Below are positions 15,885-23,749 of a stretch of 64,000 nt of DNA, piece after piece. A program made the translations under genes and the position numbers. Numbering within the stretch: position 1 is the stretch's first letter; each line of letters starts with the position of its first letter. The DNA comes from CAYOOP01 sp964405685 (GTDB lineage Bacteria > Pseudomonadota > Alphaproteobacteria > Rickettsiales > SXRF01), in the NCBI GenBank assembly GCA_964405685.1, contig CAYOOP010000004.1, forward strand, positions 124,001 to 188,000, in the 5' to 3' direction. Under the pieces are notes generated by a model that was not told the DNA's origin, searched no databases, and saw nothing but the letters and a program-made list of their open reading frames with translations.

Positions 15885-17174
15885 ATGGACAAGCCGCACA
15901 AAAAGAAATGGTACCGTACTTCGATGGGGCAAGTGCTGCTCGCCATTGTGCTTGGTGGATTGTTTGGACATTTTTACCCTGACAGCGCGGTAGAAATGAA
16001 ACCCTTGGGCGACGGCTTCATCCGCCTGATTAAAATGATCATCGGGCCGATTATTTTCCTCACTATCGTCACCGGTATCGCCAACGTCGGCGACGTCAAA
16101 AAAGTCGGTCGCATCGGCGGCAAGGCCATCCTCTATTTCGAAATCATCACGACGATTGCACTCGTCCTCGGCATGCTGGTGATGAACATCCTAAGGCCCG
16201 GCGACGGATTTGACGTCAGCCGCGGTGCCGGTGCCGATATTTCGCGCTACGTGCAAGCCGGCACCCAACACCACACCGCCGTCGAATTCCTCATGAACAT
16301 CGTACCGGAAAATTTCATCGGCGCATTCGTCACCGGCGATTTGCTGCAAATTCTCTTCCTATCGCTCCTCTTCGGCGGGGCACTCTCCGCCCTCGGCAAA
16401 CAAGCCTCTCCCATCACCCAATCCTTCGAAAAATACACGCTGTTTATTTTCAAGGCCATGGACATCATCATGAAGGCCGCTCCCATAGGGGCTTTCGGCG
16501 CAATCGCCTTCACGATCGGCAAGTTCGGCATTGAATCCGCCGTACCGCTGCTCAAGCTGCTGCTCATTGCCATTGGCACTATGATCTTCTTCGTCGTGGT
16601 CATTCTAGGCAGCGTCGCCCGCTACTACAAATTCAACATCATTCGCTTTGTACGTTATTTGGAGGCAGAGCTCATCACCGTCCTGGGCACCAGTTCGTCC
16701 GAATCCGTGCTGCCGGTAATGATCGAGAAAATGCAGCGCTTCGGTTGCTCAAAACCCGTCGTCGGCCTCGTATTGCCGACCGGCTATTCCTTCAACCTCG
16801 ACGGATCGTCCATTTACCTCTCCATGTGCGTGCTATTCATCGCCCAAGCCTATGGGGTAGACCTTACCCTCGGCCATCAACTCACCATCCTCGGCATTTT
16901 GCTGCTCACCTCCAAAGGTGCTGCCGGCGTCTCCGGCAGCGCCTTCATCGTGCTAGCCGCCACCGTCAGCGCCACCGGCTTCCTGCCAATCGAAGGGCTC
17001 GCTCTCTTGCTTGGTATTGACCGCTTCATGTCCACCGCTCGCGCGCTGATCAATCTGATCGGCAATGGCGTTGCCACCGTCGTCATCGCCAAAAGCGAAA
17101 AAGAATTCGACGAACAAGCCGCTATTGCTGAATACCGCAAGCACTTCGAAGACGATTCGATCAAATCGCTTTAA
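15885..17174 (+). CDS. dctA: Dicarboxylate/amino acid:cation symporter (DctA/GltP family)
   Basis: 429 residues, the usual length for this family. It starts WYRTSMGQVLLAIVLGGLFGHFYP and keeps the family motifs FIRLIKMIIGPIIFLTIVTG, LGTSSSESVLP (first re-entrant loop) and PTGYSFNLDGSSIYL (the substrate/Na+ binding stretch). About eight membrane helices are visible. It imports C4-dicarboxylates or acidic amino acids driven by protons or sodium. The C-terminal GIDRFMSTARALINLIGNGVATVVI favours a DctA-like protein. It is convergent with pstC, with which it overlaps by 4 nt. Confidence 0.93.
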   Translation: MDKPHKKKWYRTSMGQVLLAIVLGGLFGHFYPDSAVEMKPLGDGFIRLIKMIIGPIIFLTIVTGIANVGDVKKVGRIGGKAILYFEIITTIALVLGMLVMNILRPGDGFDVSRGAGADISRYVQAGTQHHTAVEFLMNIVPENFIGAFVTGDLLQILFLSLLFGGALSALGKQASPITQSFEKYTLFIFKAMDIIMKAAPIGAFGAIAFTIGKFGIESAVPLLKLLLIAIGTMIFFVVVILGSVARYYKFNIIRFVRYLEAELITVLGTSSSESVLPVMIEKMQRFGCSKPVVGLVLPTGYSFNLDGSSIYLSMCVLFIAQAYGVDLTLGHQLTILGILLLTSKGAAGVSGSAFIVLAATVSATGFLPIEGLALLLGIDRFMSTARALINLIGNGVATVVIAKSEKEFDEQAAIAEYRKHFEDDSIKSL

Positions 17175-18124
17175 GAATACTGCTGCTTATATTTTCGCAC
17201 CGTGCGCAGTGCGACGATGTTGAGTAATAGCGTCACGATAAAGAGCGTAAGCCCGAGCGCAAACGCTGCAAGAGTTTTTGGGCTGTCGAAGGATTGATCT
17301 CCCACCAGGAGTGACACAATCTGCACCGTCACCGTCGTCACTGCATCCAGCGGATTAAAGGTAAGTTTGGCTGACAAGCCTGCGGCCATCACCACTATCA
17401 TCGTCTCGCCAATCGCGCGTGAAAACGCCAGCAACACGGCGGCTACAATCCCCGGCAATGCCGCCGGCAGCACCACGCGCGTAATCGTCTCACTCTTGGT
17501 TGCCCCCATGCCGAGCGATGCTTCACGCAAGCTTTGCGGCACCGCATTAATCACGTCATCCGACAGCGAAGAGACAAACGGAATAATCATAATCCCCATC
17601 ACAAGCCCAGCCGCGAGTGCACTTTCAGACGCAATCGAAATCCCAACCGCACCCGCCAATTGTTGCAACAACGGCGTCACCGTAATAATTGCGAAATAAC
17701 CATACACCACGGTCGGAATTCCTGCCAAAATCTCAAGGCACGGTTTTAAAATATTGCGCGTTTTCGGTGCCGCATATTCCGCCAAATAAATCGCCGCAAA
17801 CAGCCCCACCGGAATCGCCACACACATCGCAACCAGCGTAATCAGCAGCGTCCCCGTAAACAGCGGCAACGCCCCAAACGCCCCCGAGCTCCCGCCCTGA
17901 TCCGCGCGCAGCGCCGTCTGCGGACTCCAATGAATCCCGAATAAAAAATCATCCACCGGCACATGTTTAAAAAACGCGAGCGCTTCCGAAAGCACCGACA
18001 GCACAATCGCAAACGTCACCACCACTGAAAACAGTGCTGCCGTAACCAGGCACGCATACGCAATCCACTCCCCGCGCCCCCGCGCATACCGCACGCCCAA
18101 CCATGTACCAATGCGTTGCTTCAT
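17171..18124 (-). CDS. pstC: Phosphate ABC transporter permease PstC
   Basis: 317 residues, about six membrane helices. It carries the ABC permease coupling loop (SLREASLGMGATKSETITRVVLPAALPGIVAAV has the EAA pattern), and the ALPLFTGTLLITLVAM and EILAGIPTVVYGYFA stretches typical of PstC. It would form the phosphate channel together with PstA and be driven by PstB. Its start overlaps the end of phoR by 4 nt. Unusually the operon stops here: convergent dctA follows, so pstA, pstB, phoU and phoB, which normally come next, are missing from this locus. Confidence 0.92.
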   Translation of the reverse strand: MKQRIGTWLGVRYARGRGEWIAYACLVTAALFSVVVTFAIVLSVLSEALAFFKHVPVDDFLFGIHWSPQTALRADQGGSSGAFGALPLFTGTLLITLVAMCVAIPVGLFAAIYLAEYAAPKTRNILKPCLEILAGIPTVVYGYFAIITVTPLLQQLAGAVGISIASESALAAGLVMGIMIIPFVSSLSDDVINAVPQSLREASLGMGATKSETITRVVLPAALPGIVAAVLLAFSRAIGETMIVVMAAGLSAKLTFNPLDAVTTVTVQIVSLLVGDQSFDSPKTLAAFALGLTLFIVTLLLNIVALRTVRKYKQQYS

Positions 18125-19530
18125 GATTTCACCGTATCCTCATAAATCGGCAGATACACGCTAAACACACTGCCCTGCCCCACTTCACTCTCAATCACCA
18201 TCACGCCCAAATGCCGCGCCAGCACGTGCTTCACAATCGCTAAGCCCAATCCCACGCCACCAACTTTACGTGTCCGCGCCGAATCCACACGGTAAAACCG
18301 CTCCGTCAACCGCGGAATATGTTCTTTAGGAATCCCCTCGCTGCGGTCTTGCACCGAGAAACACACGGTGCGTGTTAAGCCCCGAAACACCGGATCTTTC
18401 GGAAAATCCGATGTCAGCTTCGCTGTAATCGTCACCTCGGTTTCCGGCAACGCATACTTAATCGCATTGCCCACCAAGTTGCGCACCACCTGCGCCAACT
18501 CACCCTCATCCCCGCGCACCGCCGGTAACGAATCACTCAACTTCAACCGAATCGTGATCGACTTTTGCTCCGCCGGCCATTCGAAATGTTGTTTCTCCGT
18601 ACGCACCAACCGCAATATATCGACCCGCCCCGTCGGCAGATTATGTGCATTCATTTCAATTTTTGACAGCGACAATAAATCCTGCACCAGTCGCGACATG
18701 CGCTCCGCCTGATCCGCCATCACGCGCAAGAAATCCTCGCGCGCCACCGGGTCTTCCTTCGCCGGCCCGCGCAGGGTTTCCACAAAGCCAATGATGGATG
18801 CCAGCGGCGTCCGAATCTCATGGCTCGCATTGGCCACGAAATCCGCGCGCATGCGCTGAATCCGCTTTTGCTCGGTGATGTCGTTTAACGTAATAATAAT
18901 TGAAATCCCACCCTCAGACGGAATCGGAAACCGCTCAATAACGGCTTGAAAATCCCGGTTCACTGGCTCACCCAAATTAAACTCCACGTTCTGCCCGTGG
19001 TAATCCTCAATCACGACGTCAACGGTCTGGAGCAATTTATCGTTCGGAATAATATCCTTCAAGTGCCGACCCGCCAGGTTCTGCCCGAAAATATTGCGGG
19101 CTGCGCGGTTGGTCCGCACGATCACGCAATCAAAATTTGTCATGATGAGAATATCCGGCAGCGTATCCACCAGAATTTCCCGCTCGGTGATGACGGTTTC
19201 CATGTCCTGCTTCTGCTGTTCCCAACTTTTTTGGAGCCGAGAAAGCGCCTGGGCCATCGCCCCAAAATGCCGCAAAAACTTGAGGTCCGGTGCACGCACG
19301 CGCTTATCCTGCGCCAGATCATTCACATATTGCGCAAGCAAGGCAAGATTGTTCAAGGTCGGCACCACAATCGCCGCCGACAGCACGAGCAACGCCAAAA
19401 ACGAGTAGATAAAATATTCAAAATCGAGTGCATTAAGCAACAACAACACCGCGAGCACGAACAACGCCGGCACGTTAAAAAACGCCAGCGCATAAAGAAT
19501 CGTACTCAGTGAATATGTCTGTTTTTTCAT
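18121..19530 (-). CDS. phoR: Phosphate-regulon sensor kinase PhoR
   Basis: 469 residues. Two N-terminal helices (about 10-60), a PAS domain (about 120-225), HisKA with FVANASHEIRTPLASIIGFVETL, then HATPase_c. The FVETLRGPA segment and the HIPRLTERFYRVDSARTRKVGGVGLGLAIVKH stretch are typical of PhoR. One oddity: the G1 box reads DRSEGIP where DxGxGI is usual, so the first conserved Gly is Ser; this could weaken ATP binding. PhoR phosphorylates PhoB under phosphate limitation. PhoB is not encoded here. It is co-transcribed with pstC by a 4-nt overlap. Confidence 0.92.
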   Translation of the reverse strand: MKKQTYSLSTILYALAFFNVPALFVLAVLLLLNALDFEYFIYSFLALLVLSAAIVVPTLNNLALLAQYVNDLAQDKRVRAPDLKFLRHFGAMAQALSRLQKSWEQQKQDMETVITEREILVDTLPDILIMTNFDCVIVRTNRAARNIFGQNLAGRHLKDIIPNDKLLQTVDVVIEDYHGQNVEFNLGEPVNRDFQAVIERFPIPSEGGISIIITLNDITEQKRIQRMRADFVANASHEIRTPLASIIGFVETLRGPAKEDPVAREDFLRVMADQAERMSRLVQDLLSLSKIEMNAHNLPTGRVDILRLVRTEKQHFEWPAEQKSITIRLKLSDSLPAVRGDEGELAQVVRNLVGNAIKYALPETEVTITAKLTSDFPKDPVFRGLTRTVCFSVQDRSEGIPKEHIPRLTERFYRVDSARTRKVGGVGLGLAIVKHVLARHLGVMVIESEVGQGSVFSVYLPIYEDTVKS

Positions 19531-19540
19531 GCAGCACTCC

Positions 19541-19630
19541 CGTCATTGCGAGGAGGCGAAGCCGACGCGGCAATCCAGCCTTGGACTTGCACTCTGGATT
19601 GCTTCGTCGCTAATGCTCCTCGCAATGACG
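19541..19630. repeat. Palindromic element CGTCATTGCGAGGA
   Basis: 90 bp from CGTCATTGCG to CGCAATGACG with inner words GCAATCCAG and CTGGATTGC in inverted arrangement. It fills the gap between trpS and phoR and ends exactly one base before the trpS stop codon (19631-19633). Related in layout to 12874-12990 and 48707-48812, but with a different arm sequence. Confidence 0.8.
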
Positions 19631-20656
19631 TCATGGTTTTACCCTCAAAAATCCAACAACATCTTTCACTTCCCGCATCACGCCATCAGCAATCCCCGCC
19701 GACCTTTCCGCGCCGCGCGCCAGTAGTTTGTCCAGCTCCGCCGTGTCGCTCATGAGTTCCCGCATCTTCGCCGTAATCGGCGCAAGGTGCGCCACCGCCA
19801 CATCCGCCAGCTTCCCCTTAAACGCAGAGAAGTTATCGCCCGCGCACTCCGATACGGCCGCATCCAGCGAAATGTTTTTCAGTGCTGCGTAAATGGTAAG
19901 CAGGTTGGTGGCTTCGGGCCTGTCATCCCCCACGCGCATGCCTTCCACCATATCTGACTTCGCTTTTTTGATTTTGAGCGCAATCGCATCTGCATCGTCC
20001 GTAAGGTTAATACGCGAATAATCCGACTCTTCGGACTTGCTCATTTTCTTGGTACCATCGCGGAGTGACATCACCCGCGCACCTTGTTTGAGTATCACAG
20101 GTTCGGGCAGCGGAAATACATCTCGCCCAGTATTGCGGTTAAACGCCCCGGCAATATCGCGCGACAATTCCAAATGCTGCTTTTGGTCCTCGCCTACCGG
20201 CACATGCGTCGCCTTATACACCAGAATATCCGCCGCCATCAGCACGGGGTAGGAATAAAGGCCGAGCACCGCTTCTTCGCGGTGTTTGCCCGCTTTTTCC
20301 TTAAACTGCGTCATCCGGTTGAGCCATCCCAGTGGCGTATGGCAGGAAAGAATCCACGCGAGTTCCGAGTGCGCTGGAACTGCCGACTGCGGAAAAATCG
20401 CGCATTTTACCGGATCAATCCCACACGCAATATACGCCGCAGCGGTTTCCCGCGTCGCCTTCGCAAGCATTGCCGGATCCTGCGGCACGGTGATCGCATG
20501 CAAATCCGCGAGCATAAACAAACACTCGTACTCCCCCTGCAACCCCACCCAATTACGGATCGCGCCCAAATAATTACCAAGGTGAAGATTACCCGTCGGC
20601 TGCACGCCGGATAATATTCTTTTATTATAGTGTGTTGGTTGCGATGCAATTGTCAC
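19631..20656 (-). CDS. trpS: Tryptophanyl-tRNA synthetase
   Basis: 341 residues, normal length. Class I signature HLGNY (HIGH) follows ILSGVQPTGN near the N-terminus, and KMSKSEES is the KMSKS loop. It charges tRNA-Trp. I chose the GTG at 20656 because GAGG lies 11 nt before it and family members begin only a few residues before the SGVQPTG motif; a TTG at 20674 would overlap the divergent frame. The stop codon directly follows the element at 19541-19630. Confidence 0.95.
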   Translation of the reverse strand: MTIASQPTHYNKRILSGVQPTGNLHLGNYLGAIRNWVGLQGEYECLFMLADLHAITVPQDPAMLAKATRETAAAYIACGIDPVKCAIFPQSAVPAHSELAWILSCHTPLGWLNRMTQFKEKAGKHREEAVLGLYSYPVLMAADILVYKATHVPVGEDQKQHLELSRDIAGAFNRNTGRDVFPLPEPVILKQGARVMSLRDGTKKMSKSEESDYSRINLTDDADAIALKIKKAKSDMVEGMRVGDDRPEATNLLTIYAALKNISLDAAVSECAGDNFSAFKGKLADVAVAHLAPITAKMRELMSDTAELDKLLARGAERSAGIADGVMREVKDVVGFLRVKP

Positions 20657-20729
20657 AGAAATGTCATACCTCAAGTCGGAAAAATCTTATAGAATAGTAG
20701 CCGTAGGAATAACTTCGGACTTTAGCGAC

Positions 20730-21521
20730 ATGGCGACCAGAAAACAACTAGAACAACAGTACATTCAGGATAAAGCCTTTTGGGGCTCTATCTCCGGCCG
20801 TTGGCGTGGCCTGGCAGGCGGTATTTTACTGGGCGCCGTTTTAGGCGCAGCCGTAGGTCTAGCCGCTGCAGTTGGTTATGGTGCCATTGCTGGCGTTGCC
20901 TTTACCGCAATGGGAAAGGGCACACTTTTAGGCCTCGTTGGGTTTTTCACCGGGTCAGGCATGCTGATCGGCAGCAATTTATGGGGCGGTGGCGGCCAAA
21001 TAGCCGGTGCCGTTGCCGCAGGCCTCATGGCACAAAAAGAATTGGACGGCAAAAAAGCCCCCTCCCTCGAACAGGAAATCGCCCCCGCCATTTCCGACTC
21101 CCCTCCTAAAGATCCACCGATTATAAACTGGAAAGTCTCCGGCCTCGGTGCCCTCATTGCCGGTGCCACAGGCGCATTCCTCGCCTATACCGGTGCCCTA
21201 CCCACCGGAGCTGTCAATTATGTCATCCTCAACCAAATCCCTGGCTCTGCTGCCGCAGCGGGTGCAGCCGCCATTACATTCGGCACCTTCGGCAGCTGCT
21301 TTGGTATTTCCTTCAAACCCTGGCGGGCCATTAAAAACTGGACAGATGGCCTGTTTGAAGGCCGCCTAAGCGGCCGCACCACCGGCGAGATGGACAACAT
21401 CAAATTCGCACTCACTAAAACCCCGGAAGTGGAAACACAAAAAGATCCGGAACGTTGCTACGTCGATCTCGTACAACAACAGCGCGTGCAACACAGTAAT
21501 TCTAACACACTGGCAGTATAG
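20730..21521 (+). CDS. Glycine/alanine-rich membrane protein, unknown
   Basis: 263 residues from ATG 20730; an in-frame ATG at 20661 is also possible, and neither has a clear Shine-Dalgarno. Two long hydrophobic Gly/Ala-rich hairpins (about 25-100 and 135-190) look like membrane-inserted segments with glycine-zipper spacing (GGILLGAVLGAAVGLAAAVG). Between them is a charged, proline-rich loop. The C-terminal ~60 residues are hydrophilic and end SNSNTLAV. The next gene, 3 nt downstream, encodes a soluble protein ending STNTLAI, so the two probably work together. No known family is recognised. Confidence 0.7.
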   Translation: MATRKQLEQQYIQDKAFWGSISGRWRGLAGGILLGAVLGAAVGLAAAVGYGAIAGVAFTAMGKGTLLGLVGFFTGSGMLIGSNLWGGGGQIAGAVAAGLMAQKELDGKKAPSLEQEIAPAISDSPPKDPPIINWKVSGLGALIAGATGAFLAYTGALPTGAVNYVILNQIPGSAAAAGAAAITFGTFGSCFGISFKPWRAIKNWTDGLFEGRLSGRTTGEMDNIKFALTKTPEVETQKDPERCYVDLVQQQRVQHSNSNTLAV

Positions 21522-21524
21522 CAC

Positions 21525-22097
21525 ATGGCAAACATCGGCGAACATTACGGTAAGCTTTTTAGAGATGAACTCAATAAAACAGTACAAACGAAGTTTGATG
21601 AAACTGCAGGCTGGAAAAAAACAGTTGCAGGCATTAGCACCTTGGACGATGCAAAAAATAAGGGCTATGCTCCGAAGGATGCGCAAGTGAATGCCGTAGT
21701 AGATCTGGTCAGAAACACTGCAAATGAAATGTATGCTGACCCAGAATTTTTGAAACTACCAGCAGATAAAGCAGCGAAGCAACTGGCGAATACTGTAACG
21801 GAAGAAGTGAAAAAGCTAAACGATAGCTGGAAAAAACAAGGCCAATTTGCCTTCAAGCCCGATGATCTAAAAAAATTGGAAATTAAATCTGCCGAGGTCA
21901 TCAATAAAGAACATGCCGGACAAGTCAAAATCGCGCTCGAAAATCTGGCGGGAAAAACCAAGCAAGCCGCCGCTACGGCACCTCCGGATGCTCTCAGTAA
22001 TTTATCGGGCGGTCTTTCTGCAGCGAACGATGAATCGCTCGGAGAATTATTCGTAACCGTACCCAACATTCAATCCACAAATACGCTAGCCATTTAA
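21525..22097 (+). CDS. Soluble helical protein, unknown
   Basis: 190 residues, Lys/Asp/Ala-rich, without signal peptide or membrane helix. Mostly predicted helical (repeated K-x-x-x-L patterns) up to about 150, then a disordered Ala/Ser/Pro tail ending STNTLAI. The tail matches that of the preceding membrane protein (SNSNTLAV). It follows that gene after 3 nt and overlaps convergent holA by 4 nt. Function unknown; a partner or exported substrate of the preceding protein is a guess. Confidence 0.65.
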   Translation: MANIGEHYGKLFRDELNKTVQTKFDETAGWKKTVAGISTLDDAKNKGYAPKDAQVNAVVDLVRNTANEMYADPEFLKLPADKAAKQLANTVTEEVKKLNDSWKKQGQFAFKPDDLKKLEIKSAEVINKEHAGQVKIALENLAGKTKQAAATAPPDALSNLSGGLSAANDESLGELFVTVPNIQSTNTLAI

Positions 22098-23110
22098 CGC
22101 CGCGGCATTTTCGCGGATAGTTGCGTCAGCTCCGCCATTGCAAGCTCAGGGCTGGCACGGCCGGTTTTAATACTGCCTTCAATGTCTGCGACTCTTGAAA
22201 GTAAGCGCGCCAGCGAGTTTTGCGGCAAGGCTTGCAATTGGCCTTTAAAGCGTGCTTCTTCTTTAAAAAATACCGGCGGGCGTAAGGCTTTCATTGCCTC
22301 TTCCGCACCGCTGCCTTCCTGCATTTGCGAACGCACCAAATGCAGACGCTGAATGTGCCGCTGGAGGCTGCGTAAAATTGCAATCGGTTGTACGCCGTCG
22401 CGCATCAGCGCCGCGAGCTTTTTGTCAAATGCGCCTGCATCGCCCGACAGCAGCGCATAGGCCGCCTCCTGCGCTTCATTTTCCTGATTGTCCGGAATCA
22501 ATGCATCGACATCGGCCAGCATCACCTCACCTTTGCCGCCTTTATACAGCACCATCTTATCAATTTCACTTTGTGTGACGCCGCGGTCATTTCCCAAACG
22601 CGATGCCATTGCCATCAATGCATCCGAGCGAATCGTCATCCCCGCTTTGGCGAGTTCCGAACGGATTAATTGACTGATGTTTTGCGCCTCGTCTTTATAA
22701 CACGCCAGCGCCGCCAAGCGCTGGTGTTGCTCGAACAACTGGCGCATGGGCGAGCGCGGCGTGAGCTCGCCATCGCTCACAATAATATACGTCGAAGCAT
22801 CAAGCGTGCCTATCACCGCCTCAACATCCTGCGCGGTTTTTTCGGACACGCTACGCAAATGAATCACGCGCTTATCCACCAAAAACCCCATGGCGGACGC
22901 CTCTTCAAACAGCTTCGTCGGGTTTTCTTTTAAGCTCGCTTCATCGAGTTCAATGAGGGCAAACGGGTCAAATTTTTCACCCAAAATTGCTACTGTCAAT
23001 TGCTTCACCCGCTCGCGCACCAGGCCTTCATCCGGCCCATACACCAGCGTTCCCGCTACTTGCGCGGGGGCTTTCATAAAATCAGCAATCTGGCGTGCAC
23101 CCAATTTCAT
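22094..23110 (-). CDS. holA: DNA polymerase III delta subunit
   Basis: 338 residues, the usual size for HolA. It opens MKLGARQIADFMKAPAQVAGTLVYGPDEGLVRERV, where the degenerate nucleotide-binding site VYGPDEGL is characteristic. Helical C-terminal domain with SLQRHIQRLHLVRSQ. It is part of the clamp loader that opens the beta ring. It follows lptE without a gap, in the leuS-lptE-holA order that is conserved in alphaproteobacteria. Confidence 0.93.
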   Translation of the reverse strand: MKLGARQIADFMKAPAQVAGTLVYGPDEGLVRERVKQLTVAILGEKFDPFALIELDEASLKENPTKLFEEASAMGFLVDKRVIHLRSVSEKTAQDVEAVIGTLDASTYIIVSDGELTPRSPMRQLFEQHQRLAALACYKDEAQNISQLIRSELAKAGMTIRSDALMAMASRLGNDRGVTQSEIDKMVLYKGGKGEVMLADVDALIPDNQENEAQEAAYALLSGDAGAFDKKLAALMRDGVQPIAILRSLQRHIQRLHLVRSQMQEGSGAEEAMKALRPPVFFKEEARFKGQLQALPQNSLARLLSRVADIEGSIKTGRASPELAMAELTQLSAKMPRR

Positions 23111-23749
23111 TTAAAACAACGATCTAAAAATGCCGCGGCGGTTTTTCTCTTTCTCGTCTTCCTCTTTTTTCTTCCGATCAATCTCATCCTGCGCTGCCGT
23201 CGGCGAAGGTGCATTCGGATAGATAACCTCCATCGGCTCCACCTGTTGCGTCGCGCTAATCTTCTCCAAATTTCCTAATCGGCTGGCAAGCAGCAAATGG
23301 TACTCCTCCGCCAATTCTATCCCCAACCGCTTCGCCGTATCCTGATCCGCCACAAAGGTCGAAAAATACACGTTCGGCCGGTTGTTATAACTGCCCGAAC
23401 GCGCCACCATCCCGCTATCGATCACCTTGTTATCCACTACACGCTCTAGCGTATAAGTGGAGGTGAGATTCATTGTGTAACGCTGCGCCTTACCATCGGG
23501 CGCCACCAAGCCTTGGGAAATGCTGTTTGATAAGCTGACAGTAAGAATATATTCCTCATTCCGGCGTTCCGATTGCATCAGCAAATCTTCCAGATGATTG
23601 CTGAAATCCTGCGCCGGCACCTTCGTATCCTGTGAAGCGTTCACCTTCACCGTCACATGCGGCAACATCACGCCCTCATCCACCCGCGCCGCCATGGGCT
23701 CGAACCCACACCCAGCCAGTAACAATAAAACGCTAAACCGCAACCACAT
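23111..23749 (-). CDS. lptE: LPS-assembly lipoprotein LptE
   Basis: 212 residues. N-terminal lipoprotein signal FSVLLLLAGCGFEPM with lipobox LAGC, so the mature protein is anchored by lipid at Cys14. The middle has the LptE pattern of beta strands, with YTMNLTSTYTLERV and ARSGSYN. It plugs the LptD barrel that delivers LPS to the outer membrane, so the organism should have LPS. The C-terminus is an unusual charged tail (KKKEEDEKEKNRRG). It overlaps the end of leuS by 17 nt. Confidence 0.9.
   Translation of the reverse strand: MWLRFSVLLLLAGCGFEPMAARVDEGVMLPHVTVKVNASQDTKVPAQDFSNHLEDLLMQSERRNEEYILTVSLSNSISQGLVAPDGKAQRYTMNLTSTYTLERVVDNKVIDSGMVARSGSYNNRPNVYFSTFVADQDTAKRLGIELAEEYHLLLASRLGNLEKISATQQVEPMEVIYPNAPSPTAAQDEIDRKKKEEDEKEKNRRGIFRSLF

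Noticed and set aside
20650..20667. Pho-box-like TTGTCAC AGAA ATGTCAT between trpS and the divergent unknown gene
   Set aside because: The 7-4-7 layout is suggestive near phoR, but the nearest -10 (TATAGA, 20688) is 20 nt away rather than ~10, and the box overlaps possible start codons of both genes.
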